From Chromatiales bacterium (lineage in GTDB: Bacteria; Pseudomonadota; Gammaproteobacteria; Steroidobacterales; GCA-2729495): DNA of 64,000 nucleotides. Location: NCBI GenBank assembly GCA_016789845.1, contig JAEUQA010000041.1, positions 1-64,000 of the forward strand, given 5' to 3'. The first letter of the stretch is position 1. Each line of letters opens with the position of its first letter. The translations under genes and the position numbers were made by a program. This document shows positions 29,572-37,667 of the stretch, piece after piece. Under the pieces are notes generated by a model. The model worked only from the letters and a program-made list of their open reading frames with translations. It was not told the DNA's origin and did no database searches.

Positions 29572-31116
29572 GTGATCTCCGACTACCTGGAACGCATCCT
29601 CAAGGCCCGCGTCTACGACGTGGCGGCGGAAACGCCCCTCGAGCCGGCGCCCCGGCTCTCTGCCCGCCTGGGCAACCGCATCCTCATGAAGCGGGAGGAC
29701 CTGCAGCCGGTCTTTTCGTTCAAGCTCCGGGGCGCCTACAACAAGCTGGCGCAGCTGACCGACCGGGAAAGGGCGGCGGGCGTCATCTGCAGCTCCGCCG
29801 GTAACCACGGCCAGGGCGTCGCGCTCGCGGCAAGGACGATGGGCGTGCGGGCCGTGGTGGTCATGCCGGTGACGACGCCGACCATCAAGGTCGATGCCGT
29901 TCGCGGGCTCGGCGCCGAGGTGGTCCTGCACGGCATCACCTACGACGATGCCTACGGCCGGGCCCAGGAACTCGTCGCCAGCCAGGGGCTGACCTTCATC
30001 CATCCCTTCAACGATCCGGCCGTCATCGCGGGCCAGGGCACGATCGGCATGGAGGTCCTCCGCCAGCACCGGGGCTCCATCGATGCCGTCTTCGTGCCGG
30101 TCGGCGGCGGGGGGCTGATCAGCGGCATCGGCCTGTACATCAAGGCCCTGTACCCGGAGATCCGCATCATCGGCGTGGAGCCGGAGGAGTCGCCGACCAT
30201 GCACTCGGCGCTCGCGGCCGGGCACCCGGTGCGGCTGGACCGGGTCGGGATCTTCGTGGACGGCGTCGCCGTCCGGCAGGCCGGCGACGAGACCTTCAGG
30301 ATCTGCCGGGAAGTGGTGGACGAGATCATCATCGTCACCAATGACGAGGTCTGCGCCGCCATCCAGGACGTGTTCGAGGACACCCGCGCCATCATGGAGC
30401 CGGCCGGCGCGCTGGCGGTGGCGGGCATCAAGCGCCACGTCCAGGCGACCCGCTGCCGGGACCAGACGCTGGTCGCCATCAACAGCGGCGCCAACATGAA
30501 CTTCGACCGCCTGCGCTACATCGCCGAGCGGGCCGGCATCGGCGAGCACCGGGAGGCGCTGCTGGCCGTGCAGATCCCCGAGCAGCCGGGCAGCTTCCGG
30601 ACCTTCTGCGAGACCATCGGCAACCGCTACATCACGGAGTTCAATTACCGCTACAGCGACCCGGCGCGCGCCCGGATCTTCGTCGGCGTGGGCCTCACGG
30701 GCGGCCTGGCCGAGCGGGCCCAGCTGATCGGCCGCCTCCGCGAACTGGGTTACCCGGTGTCGGACCTCAGCGACGACGAAGTGGCGAAGCTGCACGTGCG
30801 CCACATGGTGGGCGGCCTCGCGCCGGGACTGAAGGACGAGCGGCTCTACCGCTTCGAGTTTCCCGAGCGGCCGGGCGCCCTGCTGGAATTCCTCCGGGCT
30901 TTCGGCAGCCGCTGGAACATCAGCCTGTTCCACTACGCCAATCCGGGCGCCGATTTTGGCCGGGTGCTCGCAGGCATCCAGGTGCCGGACCGCGACATGG
31001 GCGAATTCCTCGCCCACCTGCAGTCCACGGGGTACGAGTTCTGGGACGAGAGCACCAACTCGACCTACCACCTGTTTCTCGCCGCCGGGCCGGATCCCCG
31101 TAGGCTCTGGCCATGA
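29572..31116 (+). CDS. ilvA: threonine ammonia-lyase, biosynthetic
   Basis: This 514-residue PLP enzyme deaminates threonine to 2-oxobutyrate, the first step to isoleucine. The PLP lysine is in VFSFKLRGA (K51). The phosphate loop GGGGLISG and SSAGNHGQGVA are clear. Two ACT-like regulatory domains follow (LLAVQIPEQPGSF near 340 and RFEFPERPGALLEF near 430), so it is the isoleucine-inhibited form. I start at GTG 29572 because this gives exactly the E. coli IlvA length and start. An upstream ATG at 29515 would add 19 unrelated residues. It overlaps the next gene by ATGA. Confidence 0.93.
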   Translation: MISDYLERILKARVYDVAAETPLEPAPRLSARLGNRILMKREDLQPVFSFKLRGAYNKLAQLTDRERAAGVICSSAGNHGQGVALAARTMGVRAVVVMPVTTPTIKVDAVRGLGAEVVLHGITYDDAYGRAQELVASQGLTFIHPFNDPAVIAGQGTIGMEVLRQHRGSIDAVFVPVGGGGLISGIGLYIKALYPEIRIIGVEPEESPTMHSALAAGHPVRLDRVGIFVDGVAVRQAGDETFRICREVVDEIIIVTNDEVCAAIQDVFEDTRAIMEPAGALAVAGIKRHVQATRCRDQTLVAINSGANMNFDRLRYIAERAGIGEHREALLAVQIPEQPGSFRTFCETIGNRYITEFNYRYSDPARARIFVGVGLTGGLAERAQLIGRLRELGYPVSDLSDDEVAKLHVRHMVGGLAPGLKDERLYRFEFPERPGALLEFLRAFGSRWNISLFHYANPGADFGRVLAGIQVPDRDMGEFLAHLQSTGYEFWDESTNSTYHLFLAAGPDPRRLWP

Positions 31117-31670
31117 CCGGCCATGGAACACCGGCAGTCCGGCGGGCGACGCCCGGCGACGCGGATGCGCTGGCCGGCCTGGCCCGGGACACCTTCGTCG
31201 AGACTTTCGGCCACCTGTACCGGCCCGCCGACCTGGCGGCCTTCCTGGCGAAATCCCAGTCCGTGGCGGCCTATGCGCCCCTGCTCGAGGATCCCCGGGT
31301 GGCGGTCTGGGTTGCCGAAGGCGCGAGCGGCGCCCTCGTGGGCTTCCTGAACGCCGGCCCCTGCAAGCTGCCGTTGCCGGAGCCGGAGCCGAACGCGGGC
31401 GAGATCCGGCAGCTCTACCTGCGGTCCTCCGTGCAGGGCGGCGGTCTCGGCACGCGAATGCTGGTGACGGGCCTGGAGTGGCTGGCGGCCCAGGGCCACT
31501 ACCCGCTCTACGTCGGCGTGTGGTCGGGGAATTTCGGCGCCCAGCGCCTCTACGGCCGGTTCGGCTTCGAGAAGGTTGGCGAGTATGACTTCCCGGTGGG
31601 CGAGCACCTGGACCGGGAGTTCATCCTCAGGCGGCGGACGATTCCGCCACCGGTGCCAGGCGGTTCCTGA
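31113..31670 (+). CDS. GNAT family N-acetyltransferase
   Basis: The 185-residue protein has the GNAT fold. RRATPGDADALAGLARDTF opens the domain. IRQLYLRSSVQGGGLGTRML carries the acetyl-CoA loop (QGGGLG). GNFGAQRLYGRFGFEKVGEY is the usual C-terminal part. It is translationally coupled to ilvA by ATGA. The substrate is unknown. Its last 44 bases overlap the end of the sulfotransferase gene on the other strand. Confidence 0.85.
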   Translation: MTGHGTPAVRRATPGDADALAGLARDTFVETFGHLYRPADLAAFLAKSQSVAAYAPLLEDPRVAVWVAEGASGALVGFLNAGPCKLPLPEPEPNAGEIRQLYLRSSVQGGGLGTRMLVTGLEWLAAQGHYPLYVGVWSGNFGAQRLYGRFGFEKVGEYDFPVGEHLDREFILRRRTIPPPVPGGS

Positions 31671-32199
31671 ACGGAAACGGCTGGTCCGGCACCGGCACCC
31701 CGAGAAATGCGCAGAGCTTCTCCCAGCCCTCGCCCGCCGGGATGTTGATGACCAGGAAATCGCCAGGGCGCCCGGCGAAGTAGCGGTCCAGGCTCGCCAG
31801 ATAGTCCTCGCGATTCTTCGTCCATCCCGGGCGATCCACGGTCCTGAACGAGTAGTGATAGTCGGGGCTGGCCAGGTTCTTCGCCACCTTGCGTTCCCGG
31901 CTGTCGAGCCAGGATTCCAGTTCCCGGGTGGTCAGGATGAACCTGCTGTAGGGATACTGGCGGTCCAGCACCCTGTAAAACTCGTGGCCCGCAAAGTCCG
32001 AGAATGCGTCGTACATGTCCAGGCCATGGAGCACCGGGCGCCGGGCCCGTCCATTGGCCCGCATGATGTCGTAGAGGCGCACGCGATTGTGCTTGTGGTG
32101 CACCGCCCGGAACCCAAGCAGGCAGAGGGCTTCGGTGAGTGACGTGGTGCCGGCCCGGTTCAGGCCGATGTTGAAGATCCGGTTGCAGCGGGCTGGCAT
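31627..32199 (-). CDS. sulfotransferase family protein
   Basis: The 190-residue protein starts with a PAPS 5-prime-phosphosulfate loop (NIGLNRAGTTSLTEAL, residues 10-25) and has the matching 3-prime-phosphate segment (RFILTTRELESWLDS near 85). It is short, about 190 residues against 220-300 for many relatives, but it looks complete at both ends and close to small bacterial sulfotransferase-like proteins. The acceptor is unknown. It overlaps the acetyltransferase gene tail to tail. Confidence 0.78.
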   Translation of the reverse strand: MPARCNRIFNIGLNRAGTTSLTEALCLLGFRAVHHKHNRVRLYDIMRANGRARRPVLHGLDMYDAFSDFAGHEFYRVLDRQYPYSRFILTTRELESWLDSRERKVAKNLASPDYHYSFRTVDRPGWTKNREDYLASLDRYFAGRPGDFLVINIPAGEGWEKLCAFLGVPVPDQPFPFRNRLAPVAESSAA

Positions 32200-32342
32200 G
32201 GCTGGGCCGGAGTATAGAAGGCGGATGGCGGCATAATCGAGCGGTGACCAGCTCCGGGTGCTCGCGGCTTACGGGCACTTTCGCGCCGGACCGGGCGTGG
32301 GATGATATCAGGCTGGTTACCTGCCTCCAGGAGTTGCACCCG

Positions 32343-33212
32343 ATGACTGTCCTGCCGCTTGGCCTCCGCCAGCTGTTCCCGGCCCTCCTGGCGATCATGA
32401 CCGTGCTGAACCCGGTATCCGGCCGGGCCGCGGAGCCGGCGGCGGAGCAGCCCACCGTGCTCATCACCGGCTCGAACCGGGGCATTGGGCTCGAATTCAC
32501 CCGCCAGTACGCGGCGCGGGGCTGGACCGTGATCGCCACCACCCGCCGGCCCGAGGAAGCCAGGGAGCTCAGGGCGCTGGCCGCGAACAGGGACAACGTC
32601 GTCATCGAGCGGCTCGACATCACCAGCGACGCGGAAGTGGCCGCCCTGGCGGAGAAGTACCGGGGCCGCCCTATCGACCTGCTGATCAACAATGCGGCGC
32701 TGCTGGAAAAACTCGACCGCCAGCTGCTGGGCAAGCTCGACTACGAGCTCTTCGACCGCTCGTTCGCCATCAACGCCATCGGCCCCATGCGCGTGACGGA
32801 AGCCCTCCTGGAGAACGTGGCCGCCAGCGGGCAGAAGAAGATCGTCACGCTGGGCAGCGCCGCCGGCTCCCACGGCCTGCTGAATCCGCCCGCGAACCTC
32901 TACCCATACCGGGCGAGCAAGGCCGCCCTCAACCTGCTGATGCACAACCTGGCCCTGGACGTGGCGAAGCGCGGGATCCTGGTGGGCGTCATCAACCCCG
33001 GGCTGGTGGACACGCGGGGCGTGCTGCAGCTGAAGCCCGGCGAGGCGCCGCCGGAGGAGTTCGCGGCGCTGATGCCGCTGATCCGCGCGGGCAAGATCAG
33101 GCTGATCACCCCGGAGGAATCGGTAGCCGCGATGGTGAAGCTGATTGACGGCCTGACGCCGGCCCAGTCAGGCACCTTCCTCAACTACGACGGCCAGACG
33201 CTGCCCTGGTAG
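32343..33212 (+). CDS. SDR family oxidoreductase with N-terminal signal sequence
   Basis: The 289-residue protein has a classical short-chain dehydrogenase domain: ITGSNRGIG cofactor loop, LINNAA, catalytic Ser in TLGSAAGS, and YRASK with the catalytic Tyr and Lys. Before it lies a hydrophobic export-like leader (residues 5-25, ending GRAAEP). Exported SDRs are unusual because NAD(P) is scarce in the periplasm, so the leader may be a membrane anchor. I start at ATG 32343, after a purine-rich GGAG. Its TAG stop lies inside a REP head (33209-33245). Confidence 0.82.
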   Translation: MTVLPLGLRQLFPALLAIMTVLNPVSGRAAEPAAEQPTVLITGSNRGIGLEFTRQYAARGWTVIATTRRPEEARELRALAANRDNVVIERLDITSDAEVAALAEKYRGRPIDLLINNAALLEKLDRQLLGKLDYELFDRSFAINAIGPMRVTEALLENVAASGQKKIVTLGSAAGSHGLLNPPANLYPYRASKAALNLLMHNLALDVAKRGILVGVINPGLVDTRGVLQLKPGEAPPEEFAALMPLIRAGKIRLITPEESVAAMVKLIDGLTPAQSGTFLNYDGQTLPW

Positions 33213-33298
33213 GATCGCCGACCGGCGCGGCCGGGCCCCGCGAGAATCGAGTCCGCGAGTCTCTCGCGGGACCCGGTCGCGCCTAAAGGCGCTCCTAC
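33209..33298. repeat. inverted pair of REP elements (BIME-like)
   Basis: Copy 1 at 33209-33245 and copy 2, reversed, at 33262-33298 match at 30 of 37 positions. Both begin GTAGGA and share GGCGCG and CCGGG blocks. Copy 2 has its own small stem GCGCCT-AA-AGGCGC (33279-33292). The TAG in the first head is the SDR stop, and the TAG in the second, on the reverse strand, is the stop of the zinc-ribbon gene. Such pairs often act as transcript ends or gyrase/IHF sites in enteric bacteria. The function here is inferred. Confidence 0.85.
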
Positions 33299-33591
33299 CC
33301 AGGTCGCGATGGGAAGTCCTGCTTGCAGGACGGGCAGGCGGAGGCCTTGAACAGCGGGCCGTAGAGCGTGGCATCCAGCGCCGCGGACCAGAACCACCGG
33401 TTGCCGCAGCTGGGGCACGTGATGAACCAGACGCCGAAGGCGTAGCCCACCACGACCAGGATGGTGCCGAGCGTCCAGTCGATCCGGAAGCCCTCCCACA
33501 GCGGGGCGAAGCTGCCGATCACCATGAGCACGATCGCCAGCCAGAGCTTCCAGGACTGGCCGGTCCTGGCGATAACGGAATTCACGAACAT
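33295..33591 (-). CDS. small membrane protein with C-terminal zinc ribbon
   Basis: The 98-residue protein has two membrane segments (about residues 16-35 and 40-58) and then CPSCGNRW and, 25 residues on, CPSCKQDF. These four cysteines form a zinc-ribbon pattern. It starts next to the GIY-YIG gene stop. Its own TAG stop comes from the GTAGGAG head of the REP copy, so the C-terminus may have been fixed by that repeat. I do not recognise a named family. Confidence 0.72.
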   Translation of the reverse strand: MFVNSVIARTGQSWKLWLAIVLMVIGSFAPLWEGFRIDWTLGTILVVVGYAFGVWFITCPSCGNRWFWSAALDATLYGPLFKASACPSCKQDFPSRPG

Positions 33592-33855
33592 TCAGCCTCC
33601 CGTCAGTGCCCGCTTGGCCGCGACGGGCAGGCGCTTGATGGCGGCTTCCCGCCTCAGCGCCGCGCCCCGGTCGGTGGCGGGTTCCTGGTGCACCAGGACT
33701 ACCGGCCGGCGCGCCCGCGTGTAGGCAGCCCCGGTTCCCTCGTTGTGCCTGGCGATGCGCTCGCCAAGGTCGCGCGCGATGCCCGTGTAGAGCGTGGCAT
33801 CCGCGCACCGGACAATGTAGACGTGCCAGGGACTGGCGGCTGCCGACTGGCTCAC
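33592..33855 (-). CDS. GIY-YIG nuclease superfamily protein
   Basis: The 87-residue protein is a single GIY-YIG domain of the UPF0213/YhbQ size class. WHVYIVRCADATLYTGIA is the GIY...YIG part, followed by LGERIARHNEGTGAAYT with the conserved Arg and then Lys/Arg-rich helices. The start is GTG at 33855, overlapping the methyltransferase stop (GTGA). An upstream ATG would force a long overlap. It may act on DNA, but members of this class often lack a known role. Confidence 0.82.
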   Translation of the reverse strand: MSQSAAASPWHVYIVRCADATLYTGIARDLGERIARHNEGTGAAYTRARRPVVLVHQEPATDRGAALRREAAIKRLPVAAKRALTGG

Positions 33856-34682
33856 AGGGGCTTGCGGAACCGGAGCGTGAACCGGTCGCTCTCGCCAATG
33901 GCCGCGTACTTCGCCTTGTCCTTCTCGCCTTCCCGGTAGGTGGGCGGCAGGGTCCACACGCCCTTCTCGTAGTCCTTCGTGTCCCTGGGGTTGGCATTGA
34001 TCTCCGAGCGCGCTTCGAGGACGAACCCGGCCTTCTCGGCCAGCGCGATGGCGTAGTCCTCGCGGACGTAGCCGGACGCTGCCTTGGGGTCCTGCGGAGC
34101 GTCGGTCTTCGCCCGGTGCTCGACCACGCCCAGAACGCCGCCGGGCTTGAGCGCGTCATACATGGCGGCAAAGGCCTTCTCGGCATTGCCGCCGCCCATC
34201 CAGTTATGGATGTTGCGGAAGGTGAGCACCATGTCGGCGCTGCCCGGCGGGGCGATGGCGGTCTTGTCCGGGAAGGACAGCACCGTCATTTCGGTGCCTC
34301 CATAGAGGTCGGGGCGCGCCGCGAGCTTGTCCCGGAAGGCCTTGATGCCCACCTGGATGAACTCGGCCTTGGCGTCCGGATCCCAGCCCGCGGCGTAGTA
34401 CTTGCCGTCCTTGCGGAGGTACGGCCCCAGGATCTCCGTGTACCAGCCCCCGGCAGGCCAGACCTCGACGACCCGCATGTCAGGCTTCAGTCCGAAGAAG
34501 GACAGCGTCTCGGCCGGGTGGCGGTACTGGTCCCGCGCCTTGTTCGCCGCGGGCCGGTGGTCCCCGGCGATGACGGCCGCGAGGGCCGGATCGACGGGTT
34601 CCGCGGCGAGGCTCGCCACGGCCGCCAGGCTGGCGCCAAAGCCGAGCAGCAAGGCACTGAAGGGACCGATGGATCTGCGCAT
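33852..34682 (-). CDS. exported SAM-dependent methyltransferase-like protein
   Basis: The 276-residue protein begins with a signal peptide (residues 1-27, ending SLAAEP). A class I methyltransferase fold follows: MRVVEVWPAGGWYTEIL is motif I, and later ADMVLTFRNIHNW and ALKPGGVLGVVEHR are typical. It resembles the predicted secreted methyltransferases of COG4798. SAM is not normally found in the periplasm, so its activity is uncertain. ATG 34682 gives the leader. It is followed by the GIY-YIG gene with a GTGA overlap. Confidence 0.82.
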   Translation of the reverse strand: MRRSIGPFSALLLGFGASLAAVASLAAEPVDPALAAVIAGDHRPAANKARDQYRHPAETLSFFGLKPDMRVVEVWPAGGWYTEILGPYLRKDGKYYAAGWDPDAKAEFIQVGIKAFRDKLAARPDLYGGTEMTVLSFPDKTAIAPPGSADMVLTFRNIHNWMGGGNAEKAFAAMYDALKPGGVLGVVEHRAKTDAPQDPKAASGYVREDYAIALAEKAGFVLEARSEINANPRDTKDYEKGVWTLPPTYREGEKDKAKYAAIGESDRFTLRFRKPL

Positions 34683-34737
34683 GGCTACCGCTCCGGCTGG
34701 CCGACGGGACAGCCCGGAGCTTAGCGGAACTCGCCGG

Positions 34738-35415
34738 TCAGGCGAAGCCGCGGGAACGAATGCGACCGATCTTGGCCGTCTGCGGCAGCCGGTAGAAGGT
34801 GCGCAGCTCGCGCAGCATCTCCGGCGTGAGGGCGGCGGCCGGATAGCGGCTCTCCAGGCCGGCGCAGTAACGCCCCGCCAGGGCACTGGCGGCCTGGTAG
34901 CGGTCGACTTCCTCGGGCGCGAGCGCGGGATCCAGGGCGGTATCGTCGAACAGTCGTTGCAGCAACGGGCCACCAAGCGTGGCATCAGGCTGTGACTGGA
35001 GCAGCATCCGGGTGCTGACGTACTTGTCCACCTCGGCCTGCATCTCCAGCTCGAGGAGGGTCACCGGCTTGTCGAAGGCCGCGTTCCACGCCAGGTAATG
35101 GAAATGGCTCACGCCCTCGAGCACGGTCCAGAAATCGGCCAGGTTGGCCCCCGAGATGCCGTGGCGGGGATCGGCAGCGGCCAGTCGCTCCAGGACCCCC
35201 TGGTCGAGGTAGAGCGCGACATCCAGGTTGCCCTCGCCTTCCACCACGATGAGCTTCTCCTCGGCGGAGCGGCCCGGATTGCCGGCCGTCAGGGCGGCCA
35301 GCAGGTTGCGGTCGGTGACGAGATAGTCCCTGACGTCGTGTTCCACTTCCACGTCGTACAGCCGCCCGAGCTGGCCCTGCATTGACCCGAGCAGATCCGG
35401 GAATGCGCTGGCCAC
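34738..35415 (-). CDS. conserved-looking protein of unknown function (sheath operon)
   Basis: This 225-residue protein is cytoplasmic by appearance, rich in Leu/Ala helices, without membrane segments or a signal. I recognise no domain. A central stretch FHYLAWNAAFDKPVTLLELE and the end RTFYRLPQTAKIGRIRSRGF look ordered. The start is GTG at 35415, one base after the stop of the upstream unknown gene, so the two are coupled. An upstream ATG in this frame gives a Ser-rich non-protein-like extension. It is the last member of the rhomboid-sheath group before the methyltransferase. Confidence 0.7.
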   Translation of the reverse strand: MASAFPDLLGSMQGQLGRLYDVEVEHDVRDYLVTDRNLLAALTAGNPGRSAEEKLIVVEGEGNLDVALYLDQGVLERLAAADPRHGISGANLADFWTVLEGVSHFHYLAWNAAFDKPVTLLELEMQAEVDKYVSTRMLLQSQPDATLGGPLLQRLFDDTALDPALAPEEVDRYQAASALAGRYCAGLESRYPAAALTPEMLRELRTFYRLPQTAKIGRIRSRGFA

Positions 35416-35416
35416 G

Positions 35417-36049
35417 CTAGTGCTCGCGGACGCTGCCCGGCTGCTGGATGGGCTGGATGCCGATCTGGCGGAGCAGGCGCGCGGCGCGCCGGCTGCCCGT
35501 GGCAAGCCAGGCCTCGTAGAGGCGCAGGACATCCTGGTCACGGCCGGCAAGGCCCGCGCTCCGCACCTCGTTGAGCACGTCGACGACGTCGGCGAACTTG
35601 GCGGAGAGCTCGGCAAAGACGGGGGCGAAGGCGCGACCCCGCGGATTCGCCGGGAGGTTCATGGACAGCGTGCGGTAGGCCCCGCCGCCCATGCGGACGT
35701 AGTAGCCAATGCCAACGGCCTTGCGGTCGAGCCCCTCGGCCATGAAGCCGGCGATGAACAAGGCAACATCACCAAGGCGTTGCAGGGCCGAGTTTCGCCT
35801 GTCGCCAGGAGCGGCTTCCGCCGCGTCGGCGAGCATGAGCGCAAGTGGCCTGGTGCCGGGCCCGCGGTCCGCCTGGTCGTGGAGCGCTTCGGAACGCGCG
35901 AAGAGGGTGAGGAGACTGACGACGTAGTGGGCGGTGTGGTCGTCCACGGCCACCTTGTTCGAGGCCATGGCGGCGTCAACGGAGTCGCGAAAGAACTCCT
36001 GCAGGCTCGGCACCGGAATCACTCCGGATTCAGCATCGGAGGTCGTCAT
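35417..36049 (-). CDS. protein of unknown function (sheath operon)
   Basis: This 210-residue soluble protein, mostly helical, has no signal peptide or membrane segment. The N-terminus (PSLQEFFRDSVDAAMASN) and the middle (LGDVALFIAGFMAEGLDRK) are amphipathic helices. I cannot assign a family. It lies 46 bp after the sheath-like gene and one base before the next unknown gene, so it is very likely co-translated with them. A role as a partner of the sheath-like protein is inference. Confidence 0.72.
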   Translation of the reverse strand: MTTSDAESGVIPVPSLQEFFRDSVDAAMASNKVAVDDHTAHYVVSLLTLFARSEALHDQADRGPGTRPLALMLADAAEAAPGDRRNSALQRLGDVALFIAGFMAEGLDRKAVGIGYYVRMGGGAYRTLSMNLPANPRGRAFAPVFAELSAKFADVVDVLNEVRSAGLAGRDQDVLRLYEAWLATGSRRAARLLRQIGIQPIQQPGSVREH

Positions 36050-36095
36050 GGCTCAAGCTTATACGGGAGGAACCTTGCCCGGAGCGTGATACCGC

Positions 36096-37667
36096 TCACA
36101 TCCCACGCGGCGCAGCATCCCAATCAGCAAGCCCCAGCCCCGGCTGCCAGGTGAGCTCGGCAACCCGGCACTCGCCGCCATCGTGGTCGAAGCGGAACGC
36201 CACGAACTCCCCGGGCCTCGTGAGCGCCAGGCCAACGACGAATGACAGACCGGCTCGACCGGCATTGGTGTCCTGGTCGCACTTCACATAAAACGCCCGC
36301 CGCGTGGCGTCGCCGGCGAGCAGGCCGGCCTCCGCGCAGGTGGCCAGATAGCGGCTGACCTGGACGGTCACCGCCCGGGAAGTCTCGGGACCCGGCTTCT
36401 GCGCCGCGACCCAGCGGGTGCTCCGCGAAATCGTGCCCGTGATCATCATCGCCCGCCGCCGGAGACTCAGTTGGTGCCACTCCCGGCGACCGCCGTGACT
36501 GCGGGCCAGCGTCACGTCGCCGGTGAACGAGATGAAGCCCGGCGCGGCGCCGCGCAGCACGTTCACGCCGCGCCTCGCCAGCAGGGCGGCTTCCCCGGCG
36601 TCGGGCTCCATGGCGACCCGCGCCCTGGAGCGGAGCAGCGCGGTGCCCGGCGCATCACCGGAGGCAAGCATCCCGGCAATGGCCCCCAGGGCGCTCAGGG
36701 AGCGGGTCCGCCGCCCGTCCGCGGACAGCCCGGTCAGCGGCGGAAAATAGGTGATGACGTTGGGGCTGGCGATCGCCGAGTCCCGCTGGCTGCGCGCGAC
36801 GTCCTCGACCTGCGACCAGTGGGCGGGCGGATCGAGCAACAGGATGGCGTTGCGCCGCGCGCAGTAGCGCTCGGCAGCAAAGATGCCGACGGGGCCCACG
36901 TCGGCCTTCGGCGCGCCGGACAGGAGGCACACCAGGTCAATGCCGGGCACCTGGTCCAGGGCGTGAATGCCCGTGGCGTCTTCCGGTGAACCGATCAGGT
37001 CGTAGTCGCTCGGCGCGGCGGCGGAGCGCCAGTCGCCCCGGCCATGCACGTAGCCGACGGGGCCAATGCCGGCCGCCCCGGGGGTCACATAGGGCCGGGC
37101 GCGCGGCGGTTCGCCATGCAGCCGGACGAGCGTGGATCCGGCCAGCACATCGCCGATGAAGCCCTCGTCGTCGGGCACGACGGTGAGGCCGCGCCAGTTC
37201 TCCTGCTCTTCCACCAGCGGGTTAGACGGCGACCGGATGCGCTGCACGCTGAGATTGAAGCGCCAGAGGTCGGACTGCGGGATGCCGTCGTAGTCGACGG
37301 CAGCACGGAGGTACTCGAGCGGACCCGGATTGACCGCATGCAGGTCCAGGGTGCCGCCCGGCCCCGGCAACGTGATCCGGCTGGGGCCACCCCCACGGGG
37401 CACGCGGACGACGATGGCCTGGTGACCGCCGTTGTCGAAGAACTGGCCCAGTATCCACTCGAGCCGGCTGCGCTCCGCCGGGGAACCGAAGCGGCGGCGG
37501 AACGCCGCCACGCTGTCGATGACGACGGGGACATGGGCCGGGCCGCGAGGCGCCGGGCCGACGAAGGCAGTGACAATTTCGCGGCGGAGCGGGATCGGCT
37601 CCTCACCGGCAGGAGATTCAATTACTCGAATCCCGGCTCCTCCGAGTTCGGGCAACGGGGCGCGCAT
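36096..37667 (-). CDS. phage tail sheath-like protein, orphan
   Basis: The 523-residue protein matches contractile tail sheath proteins. GIRVIE follows a short start. Then AFVGPAPRGPAHVPVVIDS and RRFG (35-61) and WILGQFFDNGGHQAIVVRV (71-89) form the sheath N-terminal domain. At the C-terminus RAFYVKCDQDTN (457-468) and ALTRPGEFVAFRF complete the conserved sheath core. Phage, R-pyocin and T6SS-like machines need tube, baseplate and other parts. None is within 20 kb here. The gene overlaps the rhomboid gene by 50 bp and heads a trio with two unknown genes. It could be a domesticated structural protein or a filament-forming relative. Confidence 0.82.
   Translation of the reverse strand: MRAPLPELGGAGIRVIESPAGEEPIPLRREIVTAFVGPAPRGPAHVPVVIDSVAAFRRRFGSPAERSRLEWILGQFFDNGGHQAIVVRVPRGGGPSRITLPGPGGTLDLHAVNPGPLEYLRAAVDYDGIPQSDLWRFNLSVQRIRSPSNPLVEEQENWRGLTVVPDDEGFIGDVLAGSTLVRLHGEPPRARPYVTPGAAGIGPVGYVHGRGDWRSAAAPSDYDLIGSPEDATGIHALDQVPGIDLVCLLSGAPKADVGPVGIFAAERYCARRNAILLLDPPAHWSQVEDVARSQRDSAIASPNVITYFPPLTGLSADGRRTRSLSALGAIAGMLASGDAPGTALLRSRARVAMEPDAGEAALLARRGVNVLRGAAPGFISFTGDVTLARSHGGRREWHQLSLRRRAMMITGTISRSTRWVAAQKPGPETSRAVTVQVSRYLATCAEAGLLAGDATRRAFYVKCDQDTNAGRAGLSFVVGLALTRPGEFVAFRFDHDGGECRVAELTWQPGLGLADWDAAPRGM

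Noticed and set aside
36096..37667. A prophage or full contractile injection cluster
   Set aside because: No other tail, capsid, lysis or integrase gene is present around the sheath-like gene.
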